Below, one piece after another: positions 1-5,189 of a stretch of 5,189 nucleotides of DNA. Made by a program: the position numbers and the translations under genes. This DNA comes from Alphaproteobacteria bacterium (GTDB lineage Bacteria; Pseudomonadota; Alphaproteobacteria; Micavibrionales; Micavibrionaceae), in contig JAJFGT010000012.1 of assembly GCA_021776015.1 (NCBI GenBank), positions 1 through 5,189 on the forward strand, in the 5' to 3' direction. The notes beneath the pieces were generated by a model, which saw only the letters and a list, made by a program, of their open reading frames with translations, had not been told where the DNA came from and did no database searches. How positions within the stretch are numbered: the first letter of the stretch is position 1; each line of letters begins with the position of its first letter.

Positions 1-664
1 CTCAGGAAAATCAAGCCTTATCAATTATTTAGCACAAAGGGATATTGCAATTGTTTCGGATGTTTCAGGGACGACTCGTGATGTTATCGAAGCGCATCTT
101 GATATATCAGGATATCCTGTAATTATGTCAGATACAGCAGGAATTCGTTCTGAAGACATGTTAGGGAAGGGGGCACAAGATCGTATTGAATCTGAAGGAA
201 TACGCCGTGCTTTAGAGCGTGCTCGTGCTGCAGATTTAAAAATTCTGATGTTTGATGGATCAAAATCTATAGAAGAGCAACAAGATATTTATGATTTATG
301 TGATGAGCATTCTATCATTATTGTTAACAAATCAGATTTAGCTTCAAAATTAAATCTTGAAGGAAATCCTCTTCATATTTCTATTAACACGCACGATAAT
401 ATTGAGGCTCTTTTAGTTCTTCTCAAAGAAAAGCTTGATGGATTAATGGGGGGAGGAGAGTCTGTATCTTTAACACGCCAACGTCACAGAGATACATTAC
501 ATGAGGCTCAAACAGCTATAGAACGAGCACTTCAAATAGAGCAAATAGATTTAATGGCAGAAGATATTCGTCTAGCTTTAAGAGCTTTAGGGAGAATCAC
601 AGGACGTGTTGATGTCGAAGATTTACTGGATGTTATTTTCCGTGATTTTTGTATTGGAAAATGA
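1..664 (+). CDS. mnmE: tRNA uridine-5-carboxymethylaminomethyl modification GTPase MnmE (TrmE), 5'-truncated by window edge
   Basis: MnmE is the GTPase partner of MnmG; together they install the aminomethyl or carboxymethylaminomethyl group on U34 of tRNAs reading two-codon boxes, in the cytoplasm. The reading frame is open from base 2 to the TGA at 662-664, giving 220 residues and no start. In fragment numbering, the end of the P-loop (G1) is SGKSSLIN at 1-8, G2 is GTTRD at 23-27, G3 is DTAG at 44-47 and G4 is NKSD at 109-112. The C-terminal helical domain contains LALRALGRITGRVDVEDLL and ends in FCIGK, whose Cys is the conserved family C-terminal cysteine. E. coli MnmE is about 454 residues with the P-loop near its middle, so roughly the first half (folate-binding N-terminal domain and start of the G domain) lies outside the window. 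The G5 region reads ISINTHDNI rather than the usual SAxTGEGI, a mild oddity. The next gene, mnmG, encodes its functional partner. Identification is secure. Confidence 0.97.
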   Translation, partial: SGKSSLINYLAQRDIAIVSDVSGTTRDVIEAHLDISGYPVIMSDTAGIRSEDMLGKGAQDRIESEGIRRALERARAADLKILMFDGSKSIEEQQDIYDLCDEHSIIIVNKSDLASKLNLEGNPLHISINTHDNIEALLVLLKEKLDGLMGGGESVSLTRQRHRDTLHEAQTAIERALQIEQIDLMAEDIRLALRALGRITGRVDVEDLLDVIFRDFCIGK

Positions 665-681
665 GTCTAGAGCTTAACCTG

Positions 682-708
682 TAAATACTATATTTTAATA
701 GAAAAATA
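682..708. other. AT-rich stretch in mnmE-mnmG gap (possible unwinding or promoter DNA)
   Basis: Twenty-five of these 27 bases are A or T, directly 5' of the two DnaA-box matches. AT-rich DNA beside DnaA boxes is what an unwinding element looks like, but in an AT-rich genome it may simply be promoter or spacer DNA. TTTAAT at 694-699 resembles a -10 hexamer without a convincing -35. No terminator-like hairpin is visible between mnmE and mnmG. The functional reading is inference. Confidence 0.25.
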
Positions 709-722
709 GGCGTCTCATGCCC

Positions 723-731
723 TGTGGATAA
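723..731 (-). promoter_or_regulatory. DnaA box, exact TTATCCACA match on the minus strand
   Basis: The + strand reads TGTGGATAA, the reverse complement of TTATCCACA, the strongest E. coli-type DnaA box. It lies in the non-coding gap 42 bases before the mnmG start. A second, looser box follows on the opposite strand after a 10-base spacer. It could act as a DnaA-responsive regulatory site for mnmG or as part of an initiation region. The bases 727-732 (GATAAT) also resemble a -10 hexamer, so DnaA binding could overlap a promoter. The match is seen; binding and role are inferred. Confidence 0.5.
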
Positions 732-741
732 TTTTATAGAA

Positions 742-750
742 TTTTACACA
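742..750 (+). promoter_or_regulatory. DnaA box, match to the relaxed consensus TTWTNCACA
   Basis: TTTTACACA fits the relaxed DnaA-box consensus TTWTNCACA in the same non-coding gap as the exact box at 723-731, in the opposite orientation. Alone it would be unremarkable in AT-rich DNA; its value comes from the pairing. It lies 22 bases upstream of the mnmG start codon and would fall in the leader or promoter of that gene. Confidence 0.35.
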
Positions 751-772
751 AGAGTTTGATATAAGCTCCTCT

Positions 773-2662
773 ATGGATAAATCTTTTGATGTGATTGTAA
801 TCGGTGGCGGGCATGCTGGCTGTGAGGCAGCTTCTGCCTCTGCGCGCCTTGGAGCAAAGACAGCACTTCTTACCCATAAGATAGAAACAATTGGTGCCAT
901 GTCCTGTAATCCTGCTATTGGAGGTTTGGGGAAAGGGCATCTTGTTCGTGAGATTGATGCTTTGGATGGATTGATGGGACGCGTAATTGATCAATCAGGT
1001 ATTCAATATCGTATGTTGAATGCTTCAAAGGGGGCTGCTGTACGAGGGCCTCGTGCTCAGGCAGATCGTGAGCTTTATCGGAATGCTATGCAGGCCTATT
1101 TGTTTAATTTGCCTAATTTATCTTTGATTGCAGACGGAGCAGAGGATCTCATTCTTGATGAACAAGGAGAAATTGTAGGTATTTTAACAAGCTCCGGGCA
1201 AGAGCTCAAAGCTAAATCTGTTGTCATGACAACGGGAACTTTTTTACGAGGGATGATTCATCGAGGAGAGGATAAAATATCTGCAGGGCGTGTTGGAGAA
1301 AAACCATCCATTGCTTTGGCAGAGACAATTGAAAGATTAAACTTTCCATTAGGAAGATTAAAAACAGGGACACCTGCACGACTCGATGGGCGGACGATTG
1401 ACTGGTCTCTTTGTAGAGAACAAATTGGAGATGCGCCGCCCGTGCCATTTTCATTTTTAACGGACTCCATAACTGTCCCTCAAATCTCTTGTTATATGAC
1501 TCATACAACATTGGAAACACATAAAATTATTCATGATAATCTTCATAAGGCACCACTCTATTCTGGACAAATTCAAGGAGCGGGCCCTCGTTACTGTCCT
1601 TCTATTGAAGATAAAGTTGTAAGATTTGCGGATAAAGATAGTCACCAAATTTTTCTTGAGCCAGAAGGATTAGATACGCACAGTGTTTATCCGAATGGGA
1701 TATCTAATGCTTTTCCTATAGATGTACAGGCAGAATTTCTGAAAACAATCCCGGGGCTTGAGCGTGTTGAGGTTTTAGAGTGGGCTTATGCAATCGAATA
1801 TGATTACGTTGACCCACGATGTTTAAAAAATACATTGGAAACAAAAATTGTCCCTGGTTTATTTTTGGCAGGACAAATCAATGGAACAACGGGTTATGAG
1901 GAAGCGGGGGCTCAGGGTCTGATGGCAGGTTTAAACGCAGCCCTTCAAGCCTCGCATATAAATGTTTCACGTGAAACCGCGCCTGTTTTTACATTGGATC
2001 GTTCTGAAGCCTATATTGGGGTCTTGATTGACGACCTTATTACACGAGGAGCACCAGAGCCCTATAGAATGTTTACTAGCCGTGCTGAATATCGCTTAAC
2101 TTTAAGAGCGGACAATGCAGATCAAAGATTAACAGAGAAGGGGATTGCATTAGGTTGTATTGGAGAAGAACGTATCCAGAAATGGAGGGATAAAAAAGAC
2201 CGTCTGTCTGAAGCACTTTTATGTGTCCACTCCTTAGAGGCGACACCTAATGAGCTGGAAAAATATAATATTCGTATCAATAAGGATGGTCGTCGTCGTA
2301 CAGCTTTTGATCTTTTGAGATATAAGGATATTTCATGGAATATCTTATCTGAATTTTGGACTGTTTTAAAAGAGGTGGATCTGGATATTCGGGAGCAAAT
2401 AGAAATCGACGCACATTATTCAGGTTATATGGATAGACAGGATTCTGATATTGCCGCTTTCAAACGAGATGAAAAATTATTACTTCCAGAAGATTTAGAT
2501 TATTCTTTGATTGGATCTCTTTCAAATGAAGTGAAGCAAAAACTTGAAATGGCTCGCCCTACAACTTTAGGATCAGCGTCTCGTGTTCCAGGGGTTACGC
2601 CTGCAGCAATTATGGCACTATTGCGACATGTAAAATCAGGGGCTCAACAGAATGCTGCATGA
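773..2662 (+). CDS. mnmG: tRNA uridine-5-carboxymethylaminomethyl modification enzyme MnmG (GidA)
   Basis: MnmG is the FAD- and NADH-dependent partner of MnmE in U34 modification of tRNA; it supplies the methylene-transfer chemistry. The 629-residue length matches the family (E. coli 629). An N-terminal Rossmann FAD motif [10 protein letters not shown] is at 11-20, [13 protein letters not shown] at 44-56 includes conserved Cys45, and GPRAQADR is at 92-99. The second conserved cysteine is Cys275 in [23 protein letters not shown] at 367-382 is the family signature near the flavin, TSRAEYRL is at 435-442, and [10 protein letters not shown] (603-612) marks the C-terminal MnmE/tRNA-binding domain. 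ATG773 is the only sensible start because an in-frame TAG lies at 737-739 with no start codon between. It has no evident Shine-Dalgarno; the bases before it read CTCCT instead. Codons 397-402 contain a parS site. The 3' end overlaps rsmG by 11 bases, suggesting coupled expression. Confidence 0.98.
   Translation: MDKSFDVIVIGGGHAGCEAASASARLGAKTALLTHKIETIGAMSCNPAIGGLGKGHLVREIDALDGLMGRVIDQSGIQYRMLNASKGAAVRGPRAQADRELYRNAMQAYLFNLPNLSLIADGAEDLILDEQGEIVGILTSSGQELKAKSVVMTTGTFLRGMIHRGEDKISAGRVGEKPSIALAETIERLNFPLGRLKTGTPARLDGRTIDWSLCREQIGDAPPVPFSFLTDSITVPQISCYMTHTTLETHKIIHDNLHKAPLYSGQIQGAGPRYCPSIEDKVVRFADKDSHQIFLEPEGLDTHSVYPNGISNAFPIDVQAEFLKTIPGLERVEVLEWAYAIEYDYVDPRCLKNTLETKIVPGLFLAGQINGTTGYEEAGAQGLMAGLNAALQASHINVSRETAPVFTLDRSEAYIGVLIDDLITRGAPEPYRMFTSRAEYRLTLRADNADQRLTEKGIALGCIGEERIQKWRDKKDRLSEALLCVHSLEATPNELEKYNIRINKDGRRRTAFDLLRYKDISWNILSEFWTVLKEVDLDIREQIEIDAHYSGYMDRQDSDIAAFKRDEKLLLPEDLDYSLIGSLSNEVKQKLEMARPTTLGSASRVPGVTPAAIMALLRHVKSGAQQNAA
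1963..1978. promoter_or_regulatory. parS: parS centromere site inside mnmG (15 of 16 consensus bases)
   Basis: TGTTTCACGTGAAACC differs from the bacterial parS consensus TGTTTCACGTGAAACA only at the last base, and its inner 14 bases (1964-1977) are a perfect palindrome. ParB binds this sequence and, by CTP-dependent clamping, slides into flanking DNA. The site occupies mnmG codons 397-402 (Asn-Val-Ser-Arg-Glu-Thr), in the poorly conserved segment between the [12 protein letters not shown] signature and the conserved [11 protein letters not shown] segment, where an insertion for DNA reasons would be tolerated. It lies about 2.2 kb upstream of parB. The sequence match is direct; the role follows from known ParB-parS biology. 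Confidence 0.92.
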
Positions 2663-3242
2663 TATTGAAAATCATATTTCCAGTGAAATGTATGACCATT
2701 TGAAAACTTATGAGGCATTACTTCACAAATGGCAGAAAACAATTAATCTTGTGAGTCAAAACTCTTTGAAAGATTCATGGGAACGGCATATTTTGGATTC
2801 TGTACAAATTATAGAGCACCTCCCTGAGGGAATAAAAACACTCTATGATTTGGGGAGTGGTGCAGGGTTTCCTGGCTTGATTATCGCTATTCTTCGCCCT
2901 GATCTAGATGTTCATTTAATTGAATCTGATCAAAGAAAATGTTCTTTTCTAAAAACTGTTTCACGTGAAACAGGCGCTTGTGCAACCGTGCATGCGACAC
3001 GAATTGAATCCATAGAGCTTCCTTCTCCTGATGTGGTAACGGCACGAGCTTTAGCGCCACTTAAACAATTATTACTTTATTGTGATCCGTGGAAACGAAA
3101 GGGGCTTGAGGGTCTCTTTTTGAAGGGAGAGAGCTATCAAGGAGAAATAGATGAAATACCAGATAAATATAATATTGAATGCTCTTCTATGAAGAGTCAA
3201 ACCTCCTCTTCAGCAGCTCTTGTTAAGGTAAAATGGCTTTAA
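2652..3242 (+). CDS. rsmG: 16S rRNA (guanine527-N7)-methyltransferase RsmG (GidB)
   Basis: RsmG uses S-adenosylmethionine to methylate N7 of G527 (E. coli numbering) in the 530 loop of 16S rRNA; its loss is known to give low-level streptomycin resistance. The product is 196 residues, near the usual 200-215. It shows NLVS at 32-35, WERHILDS at 43-50, the SAM-binding glycine-rich loop [10 protein letters not shown] at 66-75, [10 protein letters not shown] at 91-100, VSRETGA at 103-109, ARALAPL at 131-137 and FLKG at 156-159, all in family order. The ATG at 2652 lies inside the last codons of mnmG, giving an 11-base overlap, and is supported by AGGGG at 2638-2642, nine bases upstream. The next in-frame ATG (2688, Met13) would cut into the N-terminal helix and is less likely. 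Translation is probably coupled to mnmG. A perfect parS lies in codons 102-107. Confidence 0.97.
   Translation: MLHDIENHISSEMYDHLKTYEALLHKWQKTINLVSQNSLKDSWERHILDSVQIIEHLPEGIKTLYDLGSGAGFPGLIIAILRPDLDVHLIESDQRKCSFLKTVSRETGACATVHATRIESIELPSPDVVTARALAPLKQLLLYCDPWKRKGLEGLFLKGESYQGEIDEIPDKYNIECSSMKSQTSSSAALVKVKWL
2957..2972. promoter_or_regulatory. parS: parS centromere site inside rsmG (perfect 16 of 16)
   Basis: TGTTTCACGTGAAACA is an exact match to the consensus parS, and one further flanking pair (C2956 and G2973) extends it to an 18-bp perfect palindrome. It should be the stronger ParB loading site of the two in the window. It is read in rsmG as Thr-Val-Ser-Arg-Glu-Thr (residues 102-107), just after the conserved SDQRKCSFL stretch of the SAM-binding fold. 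It lies 373 bases before the parA start and 994 bases from the mnmG copy, so ParB spreading from here would readily cover the parA promoter region. Confidence 0.97.
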
Positions 3243-3245
3243 TGG

Positions 3246-3254
3246 TGTGCATAA
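3246..3254 (-). promoter_or_regulatory. DnaA box match (TTATNCACA) between rsmG and parA
   Basis: The + strand TGTGCATAA is the reverse complement of TTATGCACA, fitting the TTATNCACA consensus with no mismatch. It begins four bases after the rsmG stop codon, in the non-coding gap, about 90 bases before parA. A nine-base match can arise by chance, but its intergenic position upstream of the partition genes makes DnaA-linked timing of parAB expression a possibility. Binding is not demonstrated. Confidence 0.35.
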
Positions 3255-3257
3255 GCT

Positions 3258-3286
3258 TAAGGTTCTTATAAACTTTATTGTTTTTT
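3258..3286 (+). terminator. Weak candidate Rho-independent terminator after rsmG
   Basis: TAAGGTT (3258-3264) can pair with AACTTTA (3271-3277) around a six-base loop, giving seven pairs of which one is G-C and one is G-U. A T-rich run TTGTTTTTT follows at 3278-3286. The T tract is suggestive but the stem is weak, so at best it attenuates read-through from mnmG-rsmG into parAB. It may be no terminator at all. Confidence 0.28.
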
Positions 3287-3319
3287 CTGCTCTTTTTAGG
3301 TAACATTTTATTTGTCCAT

Positions 3320-3325
3320 TATAAA
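3320..3325 (+). promoter_or_regulatory. Possible -10 hexamer of a parA promoter
   Basis: TATAAA matches five of six bases of the sigma-70 -10 consensus and sits 20 bases upstream of the parA GTG, which would give a short leader. No good TTGACA-like -35 is found at standard spacing; GTAACA (3300-3305) is only 14 bases away, too close. In AT-rich DNA such hexamers are common, so this is a weak call. Confidence 0.22.
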
Positions 3326-3331
3326 TTTTTT

Positions 3332-3339
3332 AGAGGGAG
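3332..3339 (+). promoter_or_regulatory. Ribosome binding site fixing the GTG start of parA
   Basis: AGAGGGAG is a good Shine-Dalgarno match six bases before the GTG at 3346. An ATG at 3341 is closer but in another frame, where it meets a TGA after seven codons. The site therefore supports GTG3346 as the true parA start. It is the clearest ribosome binding site in the window. Confidence 0.7.
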
Positions 3340-3345
3340 AATGCC

Positions 3346-4185
3346 GTGTCAAGATCCATACTGAAAATCCCACGTTTGCTGGCAATTGCTAATCAAAAAG
3401 GCGGAGTTGGAAAGACAACAACAGCTGTAAATTTGGCAACGGCTTTGAGTGCTGTTGGAAAAAGAGTTTTATTAATTGATTTGGATCCTCAAGGAAATGC
3501 ATCGACAGGACTTGGTGTTAGGCGATCAGCAATTCGAGGAAGCACATATGATCTTTTGTTTGATGATGCAAACGTAGAGGATTTATCTGTTGCAACAAAG
3601 GTTCCAAACTTACGTGTTGTTCCATCTTCAATTCACTTGTCTGGAGCTGAAATCGAGCTGGTAACAGCACCTCACAGAGAATATCGTTTACGGGAAGCTG
3701 TTCGTAAACCACTTCCTTTTGATTATATTGTTTTTGATTGTCCTCCATCTCTTAGTCTTTTGACATTGAATGCATTTGTTGCCGTTGATTCCGTAATTGT
3801 GCCTATGCAATGTGAATTTTTTGCTTTGGAAGGATTAAGTCATCTTGTTAAAACAATCGATAGGGTTCGTAAGAATTTTAATAAGAAGTTAGGGATTCAG
3901 GGTGTTGTTTTAACAATGGTGGATAGGCGGAATAATCTTTCAGCAATGGTTGAAAAGGATGTTCGTTCTCATTTTGGTGATAAAGTTTACCAAACAGTTA
4001 TTCCACGGAATGTTCGCTTATCAGAAGCCCCTTCATATGGATTGCCTGCGATTATATATGATATGAAATGTTCAGGAGCTCAGGCTTATATTAAGCTTGC
4101 ACGAGAAGTTTTAAACCGTGAGCGGGCTCAGCTCTCTGATGAAATAAATAATACAGAACATAAGACTCACAATAAGGTTGCTTAG
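3346..4185 (+). CDS. parA: Chromosome partitioning ATPase ParA (Soj family)
   Basis: ParA is a deviant-Walker ATPase that binds the nucleoid as an ATP dimer and is released when ParB stimulates hydrolysis, pulling ParB-parS complexes apart. The 279-residue product has the deviant Walker A motif KGGVGKTT at 18-25 (signature Lys18, catalytic Lys23), the A' segment LLIDLDPQGNAS at 42-53, and the Walker B segment DYIVFDCPPS at 126-135. The C-terminal IPRNVRLSEAPSYGLP followed by GAQAY is the hallmark of chromosomal rather than plasmid ParA. No DNA-binding N-terminal extension is present, as expected for the Soj type. About 20 residues after the core (AQLSDEINNTEHK...) are likely a variable tail. 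Start is GTG, supported by the Shine-Dalgarno at 3332-3339. parB follows after three bases, so the two are co-transcribed. Upstream parS copies in rsmG and mnmG supply the substrate. Confidence 0.98.
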   Translation: MSRSILKIPRLLAIANQKGGVGKTTTAVNLATALSAVGKRVLLIDLDPQGNASTGLGVRRSAIRGSTYDLLFDDANVEDLSVATKVPNLRVVPSSIHLSGAEIELVTAPHREYRLREAVRKPLPFDYIVFDCPPSLSLLTLNAFVAVDSVIVPMQCEFFALEGLSHLVKTIDRVRKNFNKKLGIQGVVLTMVDRRNNLSAMVEKDVRSHFGDKVYQTVIPRNVRLSEAPSYGLPAIIYDMKCSGAQAYIKLAREVLNRERAQLSDEINNTEHKTHNKVA

Positions 4186-4188
4186 ATT

Positions 4189-5184
4189 ATGACAGAGAAA
4201 AAAAGCTCAGAAGAGAGTGATGTTTATGAGAAGCTTGAAAAAAGTTTTAAAAAACGTGGATTGGGTCGTGGACTTGACGCTCTTTTTGAAGATGAAGAAG
4301 GTGACTATCCACAATTGGATGAAGATGGACAGGTTTTTGAAGTGTCAGATTCAAATATTGATCCTTCAACACATAAAGGTTCAAAATATCGTCGTTTAAT
4401 TTCTGTTGCCCAAATTTATCCTGGTGCTTATCAGCCCAGAAAAAAGTTTAATGATGAATCTTTAGAAGAATTAGCTCAATCTCTTCAACAACATGGCATG
4501 ATTCAGCCTTTATTGGTTCGTCCTGATCCCCATGGATCAGATCGGTTTGAAATTGTTGCAGGAGAGCGTCGCTGGCGTGCCGCACAAATTGCCAACATTC
4601 ATGAAGTTCCCGTCATTATTAAAGATTTATCTGATAAAATGACTTTGGAAATCGGACTCATTGAAAACCTTCAAAGAGAAGATCTTAATCCCATTGATGA
4701 GGCCACTGCATTATCTCAATTGATTGAAGAGTTTGACTATACACAGGAAGAGGCGGGACAATCTATTGGAAAGTCACGTCCTTATGTTGCCAATATGGTT
4801 CGTTTGATGACATTACCTGAAAAAGTACAAGGGTATTTACGGGAAGGCAGTCTTTCTGCGGGACATGCTCGTGCTCTTATTACCTCTGAGAATCCAGAAA
4901 TTTTAGCAAAAGAGATTATTGACCGAGGGCTTAATGTCCGTGAGGTTGAAAGTTTTATTCAAGAAACTAAAGGTCAGAAACCTTCTTCCCGATCAAAAGC
5001 CAAATCTATTGAGAAACCTACAAAAGATCTCAATACTCTTGCACTTGAAAAAGAAATTTCTGATAAAATGGGCTTGCATGTCTCTATTGATCTTAAAAAG
5101 AAGAATAAGGGAAGTGTTTCTATCTCTTTCCAATCGTTGGATCAGTTAGATGAAATTGTAAAATGTCTCTATAGGCGACCTTAG
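4189..5184 (+). CDS. parB: Chromosome partitioning protein ParB (Spo0J family CTPase clamp)
   Basis: ParB binds parS, hydrolyses CTP, slides along DNA as a clamp and stimulates ParA. The product has 331 residues, on the long side for chromosomal ParB (often 280-300). LGRGLDAL at 25-32 is the short N-terminal ParA-interacting segment. An acidic, probably disordered linker spans about 34-60. The CTP-binding domain starts near residue 71 (ISVAQIYPGAYQPRKKF) and includes GERRWRAA at 125-132 (the GERRxR arginine patch) and ENLQREDLNPIDEA at 159-172. The helix-turn-helix that reads parS is at about 185-206, and GHAR at 225-228 belongs to the DNA-binding domain. A lysine-rich linker near 262-277 leads to the C-terminal dimerisation domain, ending in LYRRP. 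The start ATG lies three bases after the parA stop, with only a weak TAAGG at 4173-4177, so translation is probably coupled. The gene is complete. Confidence 0.98.
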   Translation: MTEKKSSEESDVYEKLEKSFKKRGLGRGLDALFEDEEGDYPQLDEDGQVFEVSDSNIDPSTHKGSKYRRLISVAQIYPGAYQPRKKFNDESLEELAQSLQQHGMIQPLLVRPDPHGSDRFEIVAGERRWRAAQIANIHEVPVIIKDLSDKMTLEIGLIENLQREDLNPIDEATALSQLIEEFDYTQEEAGQSIGKSRPYVANMVRLMTLPEKVQGYLREGSLSAGHARALITSENPEILAKEIIDRGLNVREVESFIQETKGQKPSSRSKAKSIEKPTKDLNTLALEKEISDKMGLHVSIDLKKKNKGSVSISFQSLDQLDEIVKCLYRRP

Positions 5185-5189
5185 CAAGG

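Noticed and set aside
61..76. TGTTTCAGGGACGACT in mnmE, resembling the left half of parS
   Set aside because: Only the TGTTTCA half matches; about 10 of 16 positions agree and the CACGTG centre is missing. It encodes the conserved VSGTT stretch around the G2 motif.
688..701. Short inverted repeat CTAT...ATAG after mnmE as a possible terminator
   Set aside because: Only four A/T-rich pairs and no T tract of useful length; too weak to call.
1224..1520. Minus-strand open frame of 98 codons inside mnmG
   Set aside because: Lies wholly opposite a strongly conserved gene, has no recognisable motif, and is explained by the codon pattern of mnmG. Similar antisense frames at 715-994, 1457-1648 and 3518-3748 were dropped for the same reason.
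4305..4313. CTATCCACA in parB, one mismatch from the DnaA box TTATCCACA
   Set aside because: Inside coding sequence, mismatched at the first base and isolated; expected by chance at this length.
4919..5149. Alternative-frame plus-strand open reading frame of 76 codons within parB (also 4217-4399)
   Set aside because: Overlaps the real parB frame, with a composition typical of a frame-shifted shadow and no independent support.
1..5189. Search for mobile elements, CRISPR repeats, tRNA genes, riboswitches or a novel defence-type system
   Set aside because: All genes are conserved housekeeping genes in their standard order, the two gaps are about 100 bases each, and no repeat array, transposase, RNA fold or unexplained coding region was seen.

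Overview
The window is an ordinary but very recognisable origin-proximal block of an AT-rich alphaproteobacterial chromosome. The gene order mnmE - mnmG - rsmG - parA - parB, all on the + strand, is the conserved alphaproteobacterial arrangement. The protein signatures fit: MnmE ends in the CIGK tail, MnmG carries [10 protein letters not shown] near its C-terminus, and ParB opens with LGRGLDAL. By eye the coding sequence is AT-rich at third codon positions, unlike most free-living Rhodospirillales. A low-GC, possibly host-associated member of the Acetobacteraceae/Rhodospirillales is one guess, and only a guess.

Layout: 1-664 is the C-terminal half of mnmE, cut by the window edge inside the P-loop. 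665-772 is an AT-rich gap holding two DnaA-box matches in opposite orientation. 773-2662 is mnmG. 2652-3242 is rsmG, overlapping mnmG by 11 bases. 3243-3345 is a second gap with another DnaA-box match, a weak terminator-like hairpin and the parA ribosome binding site. 3346-4185 is parA (GTG start). 4189-5184 is parB, three bases after parA and complete. No stretch over 300 bases lacks a gene.

The genes fall into two functional sets. MnmE and MnmG form the complex that modifies the wobble uridine (U34) of certain tRNAs, and RsmG methylates 16S rRNA, so the first three serve translation fidelity. ParA and ParB form the chromosome partition machinery. Their cis-acting centromere, parS, is present twice: once inside mnmG (15 of 16 consensus bases) and once inside rsmG (16 of 16, within an 18-bp perfect palindrome). 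Both copies sit in the same codon phase and both are read as Val-Ser-Arg-Glu-Thr. The translation genes therefore double as the DNA on which ParB loads.

I did not find a new system. The points most worth a second look are the coding-embedded parS pair, the DnaA-box pair upstream of mnmG, and the single DnaA box between rsmG and parA.
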